A stretch of DNA of 64,000 bases from Firmicutes bacterium ASF500 (GTDB lineage Bacteria > Bacillota > Clostridia > Oscillospirales > Oscillospiraceae): assembly GCA_000492175.2 (NCBI GenBank), contig CP097573.1, forward strand, positions 2,046,001 to 2,110,000, given 5' to 3'. The notes beneath the pieces were generated by a model, which had not been told where the DNA came from, did no database searches, and saw nothing but the letters and a program-made list of their open reading frames with translations. The position numbers were made by a program, and so were the translations under genes. Positions 47,214 through 56,063 of this stretch are shown here, piece after piece; position 1 is the stretch's first letter; each line of letters opens with the position of its first letter.

Positions 47214-49869
47214 TTTTCCCCTGTATACCACGGACTACATCAGCGGCGTCATGTCCCTGCGCAAGCCTCAGAAGGAATCTCTCAAAATCCTGGAGGAAAT
47301 CGTAAACAGTGTGCAGCTGCGCAAGGGTATGAATCTGAATGCGGCCCTGGGCGCCGTCCACGCTATGTATCCGATCTGTTCTGATTTCGAGCGGGAGTTT
47401 CTCTCCCTGACCTTTGCCCTGGCTACTGGCGTAGGCAAAACCCGGCTGATGGGGGCCTTTATCGCCTATCTGTATACCCAGCACAACATCAGGAATTTTT
47501 TTGTTGTCGCCCCCAACACCACAATCTATGAAAAGCTGAAACGGGACTTGAGCGATTGGAACAGCCCCAAGTATGTGTTCAAGGGCCTGGGATGTTTTTC
47601 CGCTCCGCCGCAAATCGTCACTGGCGACGATTACAAGAATAAGCAGCTCCCGATTTTCACCTCAGAAATTCGCATTTTTATCTACAACATCGACAAGTTC
47701 AACAAAGAAGACGCCAACATGAAAAAGGTGAACGAGTGGATCGGCGACTCGTTCTACCAATATCTCTCCAACCTGCCGGACCTGGTACTCATTATGGATG
47801 AATCTCATCACTACCGGGCGGAAAGGGGCGCCCAGGCCCTGAACGAACTCCGCCCGCTGCTGGGTCTGGAGCTCACCGCCACACCGCTTGTCACCAAAGG
47901 AGCGAAGCAAGTTCCGTTCAAGAATGTGGTGTATGAGTATCCGCTGTCCAAGGCCATTGAGGACGGATATACCCGCACCCCCTTCGCCGTGACCCGCTCC
48001 GACATAGACTTCTATAATTTTGGCGACGAGGCGCTGGACAAGCTGATGCTGACCGACGGTATCACCTGCCACGAAAATGCGAAGCGGAAACTGGAGCTGT
48101 ACGCCGCCAACAGCAGCACTCCAGACAAGCCCGTTCGAACAGTAAAACCTTTTATGCTGGTGGTCTGCAAGGACACTGCCCACGCCGCCTGGGTGGAGGA
48201 CTACATCCGCTCCGACGAGTTCCGGGATGGAGCCTACCGCAATAAGACCATCGTTGTCCACTCCAAGCAGAAGGGCGCGGAAAGCGAGGCCAACACCCGC
48301 CTGCTGCTGGACGTGGAGAGTCCGGATAACCCGGTAGAGATCGTCATCCACGTCAATATGCTGAAAGAGGGCTGGGACGTCAACAACCTCTATACCATCG
48401 TGCCTCTGCGCACCGCGGCTTCCAAAATCCTACGGGAGCAGATGGTGGGCCGGGGCCTGCGCCTGCCCTACGGAGAGCGCACCGGCGACCGGGACGTAGA
48501 CGCGGTCATGCTCACCGCCCACGACAAGTTCGCCGACATTCTGGCCGAAGCACAGAAGGGCGACTCCATTTTCAAGGCGGGCAACATCATCAAGGCAGAG
48601 GAGTTCGTCCCGGAGCAAGTCACACATACCCAGCTTGCCCTTGATCTGGAACCGAACAAGGCCCTGGAAACTGCCTATCAGCAGACCGGAATACAGAAGT
48701 CCGACGCTGCGGACGCTCTGCTGGAAACCACGGCGGAACTCATCCAGCAGGCCGTCACCGCACATATCCAAACCGCCCCGGAGCACACCGTAACCCCCGC
48801 TCAGGCGCAAAAAATTGTGGCTGAGGTGAAGGTGAAAGTCTCTGAGGACAAGGATCTGGGAGATGTTTTCCGGGAAAACGAAATGCCCCTCACCGCCTGG
48901 ATGCTGTACCAGACCGAGGAGACGCACCGCGCCGCACAGTCCGGATTTATTCCCATTCCCCGTATCAAAATCACAGACGCCGGCGTGGAGGAATATGTCT
49001 TCACCGATTTCGATTTGGCGCTAACTGATTTTACCCATGTGCCGATCAAGAATGAACTGCTCATTCAGAACCTGGAGGATATGCAGGACAGGCAGAGGAT
49101 CAAGGGTGACGCCATTGATTTTGAGGGGTACAATCCCAAGAAGGTGATTCTGGAACAGCTCCGCAACAAACCGGAAATCGACTACATGAAATGTTCCGCC
49201 CTGCTGTTCAAGCTGATCACGCAGCTCTGCGACCACTATGAAACAGAGTTCGGTACAAACGGGATGCAGAACACTGTCATGATGTACAAGCGGGATATCG
49301 GGAACAAGATCTATCAGCAGATGATGCGGCATTTCTACTGTGAGAACGGATTCCTCCAAGAGGAGGTCGTGGGTATCAGGAACTACAACATGCAGCAGAG
49401 CTACCAGTTCAAAGAAAGGGTCGGTCTGTATGAGGAGTTCACTGAGGACATCCGGTCGGTTCTTTTCACCGGAATCAGGAATGGCGTTTTCACCACCGCG
49501 AAGTTCGACAGCAAAGAGGGCGAACTGACCCTTGCCCGTGTGCTGGAATCAGACGATGACGTTCTGAATTGGCTCCGCCCTCATCCCAGAGAGTTCAACA
49601 TCACCTACAACTGCGGCCACATCTATGAGCCGGATTTTGTTGTGGAAACAGAGCGGATCATCTACCTGGTCGAGGTTAAGGGCGAGGATAAACTGAACGA
49701 TCCTGATGTGATCGCCAAGAAAAAACGCGGTATACAGTACTGCGAGGCGGCCTCCCGCTGGGGCAAAGCCAACGGCTATAAGGCATGGCGCTATCTGTTT
49801 ATCCCATCCAAGCAGGTTCTGCCAAGCTCCTCCTTCATGCAGCTGGCTCAGCGATTTCAGGAACTGTGA
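47203..49869 (+). CDS. res: Type III restriction subunit Res
   Basis: 888 aa from ATG 47203 behind AGGAGG. SF2 helicase motifs: Walker A ATGVGKTRLMG (~74-84), DExH box LIMDESHHYRAE (~194-206), and motif VI-like VGRGLRLPYGER (~415). The C-terminal nuclease of PD-(D/E)xK type is EPDFVVETERIIYLVEVKG (~808-827). It translocates or switches on ATP hydrolysis and cleaves when two sites interact. Intact and of family length. Confidence 0.94.
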   Translation: MRSDFPLYTTDYISGVMSLRKPQKESLKILEEIVNSVQLRKGMNLNAALGAVHAMYPICSDFEREFLSLTFALATGVGKTRLMGAFIAYLYTQHNIRNFFVVAPNTTIYEKLKRDLSDWNSPKYVFKGLGCFSAPPQIVTGDDYKNKQLPIFTSEIRIFIYNIDKFNKEDANMKKVNEWIGDSFYQYLSNLPDLVLIMDESHHYRAERGAQALNELRPLLGLELTATPLVTKGAKQVPFKNVVYEYPLSKAIEDGYTRTPFAVTRSDIDFYNFGDEALDKLMLTDGITCHENAKRKLELYAANSSTPDKPVRTVKPFMLVVCKDTAHAAWVEDYIRSDEFRDGAYRNKTIVVHSKQKGAESEANTRLLLDVESPDNPVEIVIHVNMLKEGWDVNNLYTIVPLRTAASKILREQMVGRGLRLPYGERTGDRDVDAVMLTAHDKFADILAEAQKGDSIFKAGNIIKAEEFVPEQVTHTQLALDLEPNKALETAYQQTGIQKSDAADALLETTAELIQQAVTAHIQTAPEHTVTPAQAQKIVAEVKVKVSEDKDLGDVFRENEMPLTAWMLYQTEETHRAAQSGFIPIPRIKITDAGVEEYVFTDFDLALTDFTHVPIKNELLIQNLEDMQDRQRIKGDAIDFEGYNPKKVILEQLRNKPEIDYMKCSALLFKLITQLCDHYETEFGTNGMQNTVMMYKRDIGNKIYQQMMRHFYCENGFLQEEVVGIRNYNMQQSYQFKERVGLYEEFTEDIRSVLFTGIRNGVFTTAKFDSKEGELTLARVLESDDDVLNWLRPHPREFNITYNCGHIYEPDFVVETERIIYLVEVKGEDKLNDPDVIAKKKRGIQYCEAASRWGKANGYKAWRYLFIPSKQVLPSSSFMQLAQRFQEL

Positions 49870-49899
49870 TTTTTAGTATTCCGCTCTTCCCAGACATAC

Positions 49900-49936
49900 T
49901 CAATTTTTACTACGCCTAAACAAAGAAGTACCGCCC
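49900..49936 (+). repeat. Module-end repeat, copy 10 (diverged)
   Basis: TCAATTTTTACTACGCCTAA then ACAAAGAAGTACCGCCC; best matched by copy 7 in E4. Confidence 0.5.
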
Positions 49937-49967
49937 ACAGCCAGACAACTTAAATCTTCCGATACAG

Positions 49968-50003
49968 TCACCCGCCAGACTCAGTTCTGGCGGGTGATTT
50001 TTT
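49968..50003 (+). terminator. Terminator upstream of excisionase (E5)
   Basis: TCACCCGCCAGA pairs with TCTGGCGGGTGA, then TTTTTT. Confidence 0.9.
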
Positions 50004-50224
50004 ACAGCAAAACTTTTTCCGAAAATAAAACGTCGCTTTCAGCCGCTGGAGGTTGTGGTATAGGGATGAGGACCCTGCTCTCTGAATTGGTAAACATTTT
50101 GTAAACTCGGTTGTAAGTAAGTTCCGTTTCGGCCGCCAGAGGTTGTAGTAGAAGGATGGGGGAGGTCAGTACAGAAAAGCCGAGAAAGAAATCATGTCAT
50201 AAAGAAATGGAGGTCAAGCACAGC

Positions 50225-50437
50225 ATGAAAGAATCCAGCTGCAAGAGCTATGATGAACTGCCGCTGTTCCTGAATGCAACGACAGTGGCAAAGGTGCTGG
50301 GCGTTTCACCGTCCAGCGGCTACGAGTTGATGCATGAGCCGGATTTTCCGGTGCTGAAGGTCGGCAGCAGGATGGTCGTGCCCAAAGAGAAATTTGTGGA
50401 GTGGGTGTCACGGCACACTCAGGGAGGTGCGGAGTGA
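50225..50437 (+). CDS. Excisionase-like HTH protein (E5)
   Basis: 70 aa (MKESSCKSYDELPLFLNATT, VAKVLGVSPSSGYELMHEPD, FPVLKVGSRMVVPKEKFVEW). Full-length form of the backbone excisionase, with GGAGG 11 nt upstream; a start six codons earlier (ATG in MEVKHS) is possible. The stop overlaps the next start (GTGA), so both are coupled. The best preserved set of the four. Confidence 0.85.
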   Translation: MKESSCKSYDELPLFLNATTVAKVLGVSPSSGYELMHEPDFPVLKVGSRMVVPKEKFVEWVSRHTQGGAE

Positions 50438-50868
50438 AGTACAAAACGCGGCCCAATCGTGATCCAGCCAAGAACTACTTCCAGCTGCCCAACGAGATAT
50501 TCCTGCTGGGCCTGTCGCCTGGTGCGCTGGCGGTCTACTCGTATCTGCTCTGCTGTGAGGATCGAAACACCTACCAGTGCTGGCCCAGCTACAAGACCAT
50601 TGGCAGAGCAGTGAAGATGAGCGCCAACACCGTCCGCAAGTACGTGTGCGAGCTGGAGGAACGACAACTCATCAGTACAGAGAACACGACAGTCACTACC
50701 AGGGGCGGTATGAAGCGCAACGGCAACCTGCTCTACACCATCCGCCCGATCCAGTTGGCGTTGGATCAGTTCTATGACCAGCAGTTGGCGCAGATGAGTG
50801 TGGCGGCTGAGCGTCAGCGAGTTGCAAAGGCACTCGCACTTCACGGTAATGAGTGCAGCTCAGCGTGA
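50434..50868 (+). CDS. HTH protein coupled to excisionase (E5)
   Basis: 144 aa from GTG behind GGGAGGTG (CWPSYKTIGRAVKMSANTVR, KYVCELEERQLISTE). Intact. The GTG here versus TTG in the other elements fixes the start of the family. Confidence 0.85.
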   Translation: MKYKTRPNRDPAKNYFQLPNEIFLLGLSPGALAVYSYLLCCEDRNTYQCWPSYKTIGRAVKMSANTVRKYVCELEERQLISTENTTVTTRGGMKRNGNLLYTIRPIQLALDQFYDQQLAQMSVAAERQRVAKALALHGNECSSA

Positions 50869-51242
50869 CAGCCTGTGCGCCGCTGTGTGGCCCCGATGGT
50901 GTCCGAAGGGTAACAAGCCGCCGCTCACCGCAGACGCAGCCGTGTCCAAAGCGTGTGGCCGGTGTGCGCCATCCAGTGAATTCAGCACAACCGAAAGTGG
51001 CAGGTGAACCGAGGGGTCGAAAAATGTGCAGGATAAAGGCAGGTGGTCGCTTACGCGCCCCCCTGCCAACCACACCGCCCCGCAACGCGGGTCGGGGCTT
51101 TTCCATAGGTGGTCGGTTTTACCCCCTGTTGGCTGTCCCAGGTGGTCGGAATGAAGAAAAACAGAGGAAAAACCGCCCTGTTTCAACCTTTTCCAAGGTG
51201 GCTGTGACAGGTGGTTTTCCAACAAAAAGGAGGAATTTTCCA
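50869..51242 (+). other. Conserved structured non-coding region (E5)
   Basis: Hairpin 51038-51067 (same sequence as E1 and E4), then CCCGC-AAC-GCGGG and AGGTGGTCG words. No gene is supported. Confidence 0.7.
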
Positions 51243-51689
51243 ATGAGCCAAAATACGCACATTTCGGTGGAACCAAACACACCCGCAGAAGTCAAGACCC
51301 GCATCCCCGTCTGGCTGTACCCATCCACACTGGAAGTGATGGACAGAGCAATGAAAATTGCGAACTGAAAAAGCCGCAGTGAGTATCTGGAGAAGGCCAC
51401 GCTGTTCTACGCTGGCTACGTCTCCGGTCAGGACGCTACCGCCTATCTGCCACCCGCACTGGCGTCCGTTCTGCGCGGAACGGTGCAGGACACGGAGAAC
51501 CGAATCTGCCGTCTGCTGTTCAAGCTGGCGGTGGAACAGGACATGGTGATGAATGTGCTGGCGGCGGGGATGGAGATTCCCGATGAGCAGCTCAAGGCGC
51601 TCCGGGGGCGGTGCGTCCAGGACGTGAAAAAGACCAGCGGCAGTATCTCGCTGGATGACGCTGTCCGCTATCAAAGGGGTGGCCTGTGA
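51243..51689 (+). pseudogene. Ribbon-helix-helix-like gene with in-frame TGA (E5)
   Basis: Matches the 148-aa E1/E4 proteins throughout but has TGA at 51366-51368 in IAN-stop-KSRS, where E4 has TGC and E1 TCC. The stop falls inside the RHH domain, so the 41-aa product should not bind DNA. The rest of the frame is undamaged, which suggests a recent change. Confidence 0.88.
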
Positions 51690-51704
51690 TCATCCATCCT
51701 CCTC

Positions 51705-51737
51705 TCAGATTCTGCGCCGCAAAACAAAGAATAAAAG
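51705..51737 (+). repeat. Module-end repeat, copy 11
   Basis: Identical to the E4 copy at 38069. Confidence 0.7.
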
Positions 51738-51808
51738 TCCTCGAAAAAAGTAGTAGCTATTCCCGACAAAGTGTGGTATGTGTTGGTGTTGCAAAGGAGG
51801 CAGTAGAT

Positions 51809-52105
51809 ATGAGAACGACTCTGGAAGATCTCTACTATGGCAACATCATACCCAACGAACAGCAGATGACACCGGGCTCAGAACTGAAGCGGGCAGTAGA
51901 CCGTGTCGCCAAATATGAAAATCAGCTCATGGAACAGCTGGAGGAAATCGATCAGGAGACTCTTACAAAACTCATCCGGTCACAGCATGAGATCAACAGT
52001 ATCACAGCAACCGAGAATTTTATCCTGGGTTTCCGATTGGGTGTCAGGCTGATAGCGGAGTGCATGGACGAAAACGACGGTGATATTCGGACTGGAGGTG
52101 AGTAA
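51809..52105 (+). CDS. 98-aa DUF6809-like protein (E5)
   Basis: MRTTLEDLYYGNIIPNEQQM start behind AAAGGAGG, ATENFILGFRLGVRLIAECM near the end. Ends 3 nt before integrase 1. Confidence 0.8.
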   Translation: MRTTLEDLYYGNIIPNEQQMTPGSELKRAVDRVAKYENQLMEQLEEIDQETLTKLIRSQHEINSITATENFILGFRLGVRLIAECMDENDGDIRTGGE

Positions 52106-52108
52106 CAA

Positions 52109-53317
52109 ATGGCAAAACGCAGACCGTCCGGCGACGGTATGGTGCGCAAGCGGGACGACGGTCGCTGGGAGGGCCGCATCGTGGTGGGCCACAAGGAAAA
52201 CGGCGAGTCCATCTTCCGGTACGTCTACGCTCCCACGCAGAAGGAGCTGTCCACAAAGCTCCGTCAGAACATCGATGCCTACCAGGGCGTAGACCTGACC
52301 GAAGACAGTTCCATGACGCTGGGCGAGTGGTTGGATCGCTGGCTGGCCGAGTACATGGCAGGCACTGTGCGCCCCGGCACGCTCCAGACCTATCGCCGCT
52401 ACGCTGATCTCTACATTAAGCCCACCCTTGGCAACAGACCACTCGCCCAAATCACGCCGGCGGAGATACAGAAGCTGTATGCCCATCTGAAGAAGCGGGG
52501 CCGCATCCGCAAGCACAAAAAATACGGACACCAGTTGTCCGACAGCATGGTACACTGTATCCACACTCTGCTCCACGGGGCGATGGGCGCGGCGGAGCAA
52601 TTCCGGCTAATCCCCAGAAATCCAGTTGCGGAGGTCACTGTACCCAAACGAAAGCTGCCGCCCAAGCAAATCCTCAACGGTGAACAGCTCGACACGTTCC
52701 TGTCCGCGATTCAAGCGGACGATATCTGGCACGACTTTTTCTACACCGAACTGACCACCGGCCTGCGGCTGGGTGAGATATGCGGCCTGCGCTGGGAGGA
52801 CTTCGACGCAGAGCATGGAGTGCTGAACATTCAGCGCACCATCCATGTGGAAAAGGGTGGGGTGCTCACTGCCGGGAACACCAAGACCTACGCCGGTACT
52901 CGCAAGATTGTACTGCCGCCCAGCACAGTGCAGTGTCTGCGTGAGAGGAAAGAAGCGGCACTCACCGATTGGATATTCCCCAATCCGCTGAAGCCAGAGC
53001 TGCCCGTCAATCCCCGCGCCGCCTACAGCCGGTTGAAGGCGCTGCTGAAAGACACCGGCCTGCCCAGCATCCGATTTCACGATCTCAGGCACACATTCTC
53101 GACCCACGCGCTGTCCAGCGGCGTGGATGCCAAGACGCTCTCTGGCATCTTGGGTCACAGCCGGGCATCGTTCACCCTGGATACCTACACCCACGTCACC
53201 GGAGATATGCAGAAGCGAGCCTCAGAGGTGGTAGGCGATTTTCTGACAGAGTTGCTTGGAGAGGAGTTGAAACCGTGGCAAAACGCAGAAAACGGGGCAG
53301 CGGCAGCGTCCGCCTGA
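52109..53317 (+). CDS. Class B tyrosine integrase 1 (E5)
   Basis: 402 aa with arm-binding (MVRKRDDGRWEGRIVVGHKE), core-binding and catalytic domains; R in TGLRLGEICGLRW, FHDLRHTFSTHAL, ILGHSRAS and LDTYTHV are present. The core-binding domain differs from the E4 enzyme (e.g. YADLYIKPTLGNRPLAQITP) much more than the catalytic part does. It overlaps integrase 2 by 43 nt. Confidence 0.94.
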   Translation: MAKRRPSGDGMVRKRDDGRWEGRIVVGHKENGESIFRYVYAPTQKELSTKLRQNIDAYQGVDLTEDSSMTLGEWLDRWLAEYMAGTVRPGTLQTYRRYADLYIKPTLGNRPLAQITPAEIQKLYAHLKKRGRIRKHKKYGHQLSDSMVHCIHTLLHGAMGAAEQFRLIPRNPVAEVTVPKRKLPPKQILNGEQLDTFLSAIQADDIWHDFFYTELTTGLRLGEICGLRWEDFDAEHGVLNIQRTIHVEKGGVLTAGNTKTYAGTRKIVLPPSTVQCLRERKEAALTDWIFPNPLKPELPVNPRAAYSRLKALLKDTGLPSIRFHDLRHTFSTHALSSGVDAKTLSGILGHSRASFTLDTYTHVTGDMQKRASEVVGDFLTELLGEELKPWQNAENGAAAASA

Positions 53318-54708
53318 GAAAGGATGGGCGCTGGGAGGGTCGAGCCGTTATCGGCTACGATGATAAGGGTTTGCCAAAAACGAAAAATGTTCTGGCAAAG
53401 ACAAAATCCGAATGTGTCCAGAAACTGAAAAATTTGACTTCCAGCATCGGGAAATCGGAATCTGCCGTTACCAAACCCGGTATAACCTTGGGCCAATGGC
53501 TGGATTCCTGGTATCAGACCAGCAAGAAGCCAAACCTGCGGCCCAACACCCAGATGTCATACGAACAGCGAATCTACAACTACATTATCCCCGCGCTGGG
53601 GGACACCCCGCTGGACAAGCTCACGCAAAATGACCTCCGGCAGTTCTACACTAACCTCAAGCAAAACGGGCGAATCAAGAATACCAGCTACTATGGCAAC
53701 GGCCTCTCCGACCAGACGGTGCGGGGCTGTCACACCACACTCCGCTCCGCGCTGGAGATGGCGGTCTCCAAGAAGCTGATCGCCCGCAACCCCGCGGACG
53801 GTTGCCGGCTCCCTCCCGCCAAGCCCAGGGAGATGCAGGTGCTCACTCCGGACGAGGTTCAACGTCTGCTGATTCAAGCCAAGGAAGACGGCTGTTATGA
53901 ACTGCTCCTGCTGGAGATTGCCACCGGCCTGCGGCGGGGCGAGCTTCTGGCTCTCCAGTGGGATGACCTCAATTTCAAGACCAGGACACTGCGTGTAGAA
54001 CGTCAAGTCCACAGAGCTAAGGGCAAACTGATCCTCTCCCAGCCCAAAACCAAAGCCGCCAACCGGACGATCATTCTCCCCGTTCCGCTCTTGGCTGTCT
54101 TGAAGGAATACCGTCAGCAGGTACACTCCCGCTGGTTGTTCCCCTCACCGAGGAAAGATGACCTGCCCTCAGACCCCGCCTCCGTCCGCAAACACCTGAC
54201 CACCATTCTGGAGAGGGCCAGGTGCAAGCATATCCGCTTCCACAACCTCCGCCACCTGTTCGCCACCATGTCCCTGGAACATGGAATGGATATCAAGACC
54301 CTCTCTGCGGTGATTGGGCATGTGTCCAGCAGCACTACGCTGAACATCTACGCCCATGTCACGGACGAGATGCGGCAGACGGCAGCACGCAAGATTGACC
54401 AGGGGATTGGCAAGACTGAGTTCAAAGCGGAGACAGAATCCGCCGCAAAGAAATCCGCTCCCAGCGCCTTCCAGCCTTACAAGGGTAAACGTCGCAAGCC
54501 AGGCACCGGATGCGTCACACAGATCAATGACCACCTGTGGGAGGGCCGCTACTCCCCCGTCTGGCCTGACGGCAAAAAGCATCCCCGCAACGTCTACGCC
54601 AAGACCAGAGAGGAATGTGAGCAACTGCTGGCGGAGATGATCCTCCAGATGAAAGCGGAGATTGCCGCAGAAAAGGAGAGACTGAGGTTAGAAGAGCAAG
54701 CTGGTTAA
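53275..54708 (+). CDS. Class B tyrosine integrase 2 with extra C-terminal domain (E5)
   Basis: 477 aa from GTG 53275 inside the end of integrase 1. N-terminal arm-binding domain (RLRKDGRWEGRAVIGYDDKG), catalytic residues R (TGLRRGELLALQW), H/R (FHNLRHLFATMSL, with Asn in place of the usual Asp), H (VIGHVSSS) and Y (LNIYAHV). The C-terminal domain DHLWEGRYSPVWPDGKKHPR, NVYAKTREECEQLLAEMILQ repeats the arm-binding pattern. The E1 remnant is its closest relative here. Confidence 0.93.
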   Translation: MAKRRKRGSGSVRLRKDGRWEGRAVIGYDDKGLPKTKNVLAKTKSECVQKLKNLTSSIGKSESAVTKPGITLGQWLDSWYQTSKKPNLRPNTQMSYEQRIYNYIIPALGDTPLDKLTQNDLRQFYTNLKQNGRIKNTSYYGNGLSDQTVRGCHTTLRSALEMAVSKKLIARNPADGCRLPPAKPREMQVLTPDEVQRLLIQAKEDGCYELLLLEIATGLRRGELLALQWDDLNFKTRTLRVERQVHRAKGKLILSQPKTKAANRTIILPVPLLAVLKEYRQQVHSRWLFPSPRKDDLPSDPASVRKHLTTILERARCKHIRFHNLRHLFATMSLEHGMDIKTLSAVIGHVSSSTTLNIYAHVTDEMRQTAARKIDQGIGKTEFKAETESAAKKSAPSAFQPYKGKRRKPGTGCVTQINDHLWEGRYSPVWPDGKKHPRNVYAKTREECEQLLAEMILQMKAEIAAEKERLRLEEQAG

Positions 54709-54714
54709 TATGAG

Positions 54715-54757
54715 CCGAGGGACTCTGGAGCGCAAAATCCAGAGTCCCTCGGTTTTT
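54715..54757 (+). terminator. Integrase terminator (E5)
   Basis: CCGAGGGACTCTGGA pairs with TCCAGAGTCCCTCGG, then TTTTTC. Confidence 0.92.
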
Positions 54758-54760
54758 CTC

Positions 54761-54784
54761 TGTCTGTGGGCAGATATGTGGTCA
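54761..54784 (+). repeat. Class B end repeat, E5 right
   Basis: TGTCTGTGGGCAGATATGTG then GTCA, identical to the E1 right-end copy. Confidence 0.78.
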
Positions 54785-54876
54785 GACCAAAAGCGCAAAT
54801 TGAAACACGCAGTAAAAGTGCTGAATATTGGAAATTTCCCGGGTGTTTGCAGAAGAATCCGCCCCATTGATGATGG

Positions 54877-54915
54877 TATTATTTCGGCATGGGCACGTCT
54901 CTCCGTCCTTACCAA
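54877..54915. repeat. Att-like junction E5/E6
   Basis: Same arm as at the E1/E2 junction, ending CCTTACCAA; right of it GTGATTGGAAACCTCGGGAG matches the E3 left end at 21236. The tRNA 3' half is not restored by this arm. Confidence 0.7.
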
Positions 54916-55028
54916 GTGATTGGAAACCTCGGGAGTGCCGCTGTTCAGCACTTTCGGGGCATTTTTGTTGCGGAGGCGCATGGTCTTTGGCACTTTCCCG
55001 TCCATTGTCTCCGCCCGCTTTTTTCCGC

Positions 55029-55050
55029 GTGTGGGTCACGGTGTGGGTCA
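55029..55050 (+). repeat. Class A end repeat, E6 left
   Basis: GTGTGGGTCA-CG-GTGTGGGTCA, identical to the E3 copies. Confidence 0.8.
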
Positions 55051-55058
55051 AACCCAAA

Positions 55059-55301
55059 TCATGAAGCAAAGGCGGGACGCACCTCAGAGAGCGGAAGTCC
55101 CAACTTGATTGCCCGCTCCCGCTCATAGGTGACTCTGGTGATCTCCTCAATAAACCGCCGCTCTTTTTCGTCCGCGCTGGCCCATCTCACAGCATACTTC
55201 CTGCACATCTGGAAAAAAATCTCGTAAAACCGATCTTCCTCCGCATCTCTGCGGCAATACCACGCCGCATCAGATACGGGGTTTTCTTTTCTGTGTTCCA
55301 T
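55059..55301 (-). CDS. Hypothetical protein paired with GNAT (E6)
   Basis: 80 aa from ATG 55301 behind CAGGAGGTG (MEHRKENPVSDAAWYCRRDA, EEDRFYEIFFQMCRKYAVRW, FIEEITRVTYERERAIKLGL). Homologue of the 76-aa protein at 21368; the shared core is IFF-MCRK and FIEE-TR---ERE. Confidence 0.75.
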   Translation of the reverse strand: MEHRKENPVSDAAWYCRRDAEEDRFYEIFFQMCRKYAVRWASADEKERRFIEEITRVTYERERAIKLGLPLSEVRPAFAS

Positions 55302-55317
55302 CCAAGCACCTCCTGAG

Positions 55318-55830
55318 TCAAGCAAGGTATGTGAAAAAGATCCGTTTCGCCGCCTCGTCCGCTATCAAATACCTTGGGGCGGAAGAAGCAAACATCGGAA
55401 GTCTTACCGCTCCAAAATCCCGCTCATAATGCCGGGCCAGTTCACCCGTCTTCGCCTCCAGCACAACGTCCCCGGCGAAGCCGTTGTCAATGGACAGCTT
55501 GATACCGTAGGCAATCATCAGCCGCCCGATTCCAGCGTACTTCGGCCTTCCGCCGTCCATCGTCGGATTCGAGCCCGGCTGGGCCTCCATATAGGCGATA
55601 TGAACCACAAGCGAATGCTCCAGAATTTCGTATGCCCCCAGTGCAATCAACTCATTGCCCGCTTTCGCCGCATATTTCTCAAAACGGTCATCAGCCAAAT
55701 ATTCGCTGGTCCATGAAGTCTGCCAAGTCGGCGGAGAATCCGTTGACTCGGCATCCTCCTGTGTCATCGGTTCAATAGAAACTGGAACCCGCTGATGTTC
55801 TCCGTCCAGTACAAACGGCTCAAACCGCAC
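55318..55830 (-). CDS. GNAT-type N-acetyltransferase (E6)
   Basis: 170 aa from a GTG at 55830 behind AAGAGGTG; a GTG three codons earlier is possible. Motif A region GRPKYAGIGRLMIAYGIKLS and downstream GDVVLEAKTGELARHYERDF match the E3 enzyme at 21601. Substrate unknown. Confidence 0.8.
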   Translation of the reverse strand: MRFEPFVLDGEHQRVPVSIEPMTQEDAESTDSPPTWQTSWTSEYLADDRFEKYAAKAGNELIALGAYEILEHSLVVHIAYMEAQPGSNPTMDGGRPKYAGIGRLMIAYGIKLSIDNGFAGDVVLEAKTGELARHYERDFGAVRLPMFASSAPRYLIADEAAKRIFFTYLA

Positions 55831-56063
55831 CGCTATCACCTCTTTACAGGTAACAGTTTACCATATAGGAGCACAAAATACAAGTCCGCCACCCATACAG
55901 AATTTGCTACGCTGTAAACAATATAGGGGCTGTGGCACTGTGCAGTTCGCTTGCTTTTCACCTCTGTACTTCTCCGTTTATCCCTATCGACTTTCGCCTC
56001 CTATTTCGGTATCGTGTTGCTTGCGAAAGCCCTTTAAAATACAGAAATCAGGAGGAAAAGCAA

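Larger units (their letters stand above)
49870..50224 (+). other. Junction between E5 cargo and backbone
   Basis: No gene is supported. It holds a diverged module-end repeat, a terminator and two tandem copies of a leader (TTCAGCCGCTGGAGGTTGTG at ~50038 and TTCGGCCGCCAGAGGTTGTA at ~50125), each followed by a GG-ATG-like word. Between them GGTAAACATTTTGTAAACTC resembles the palindromic site at 58823. Confidence 0.5.
41269..54915 (+). mobile_element. E5: class B tRNA-Thr element
   Basis: Left boundary is the att copy at 41225-41268, right boundary the CCTTACCAA junction at 54907-54915. Class B repeats lie near both ends (41380, 54761). Cargo: CAP protein, Fic protein, split unknown gene with Lys-rich microprotein, type III restriction-modification genes. 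The RHH gene has an in-frame stop. Confidence 0.82.

Noticed and set aside
51366..51368. TGA at a Cys position in the E5 RHH gene as a selenocysteine codon
   Set aside because: E1 has Ser at this position, no SECIS-like hairpin is evident just downstream, and a simple nonsense change explains it.
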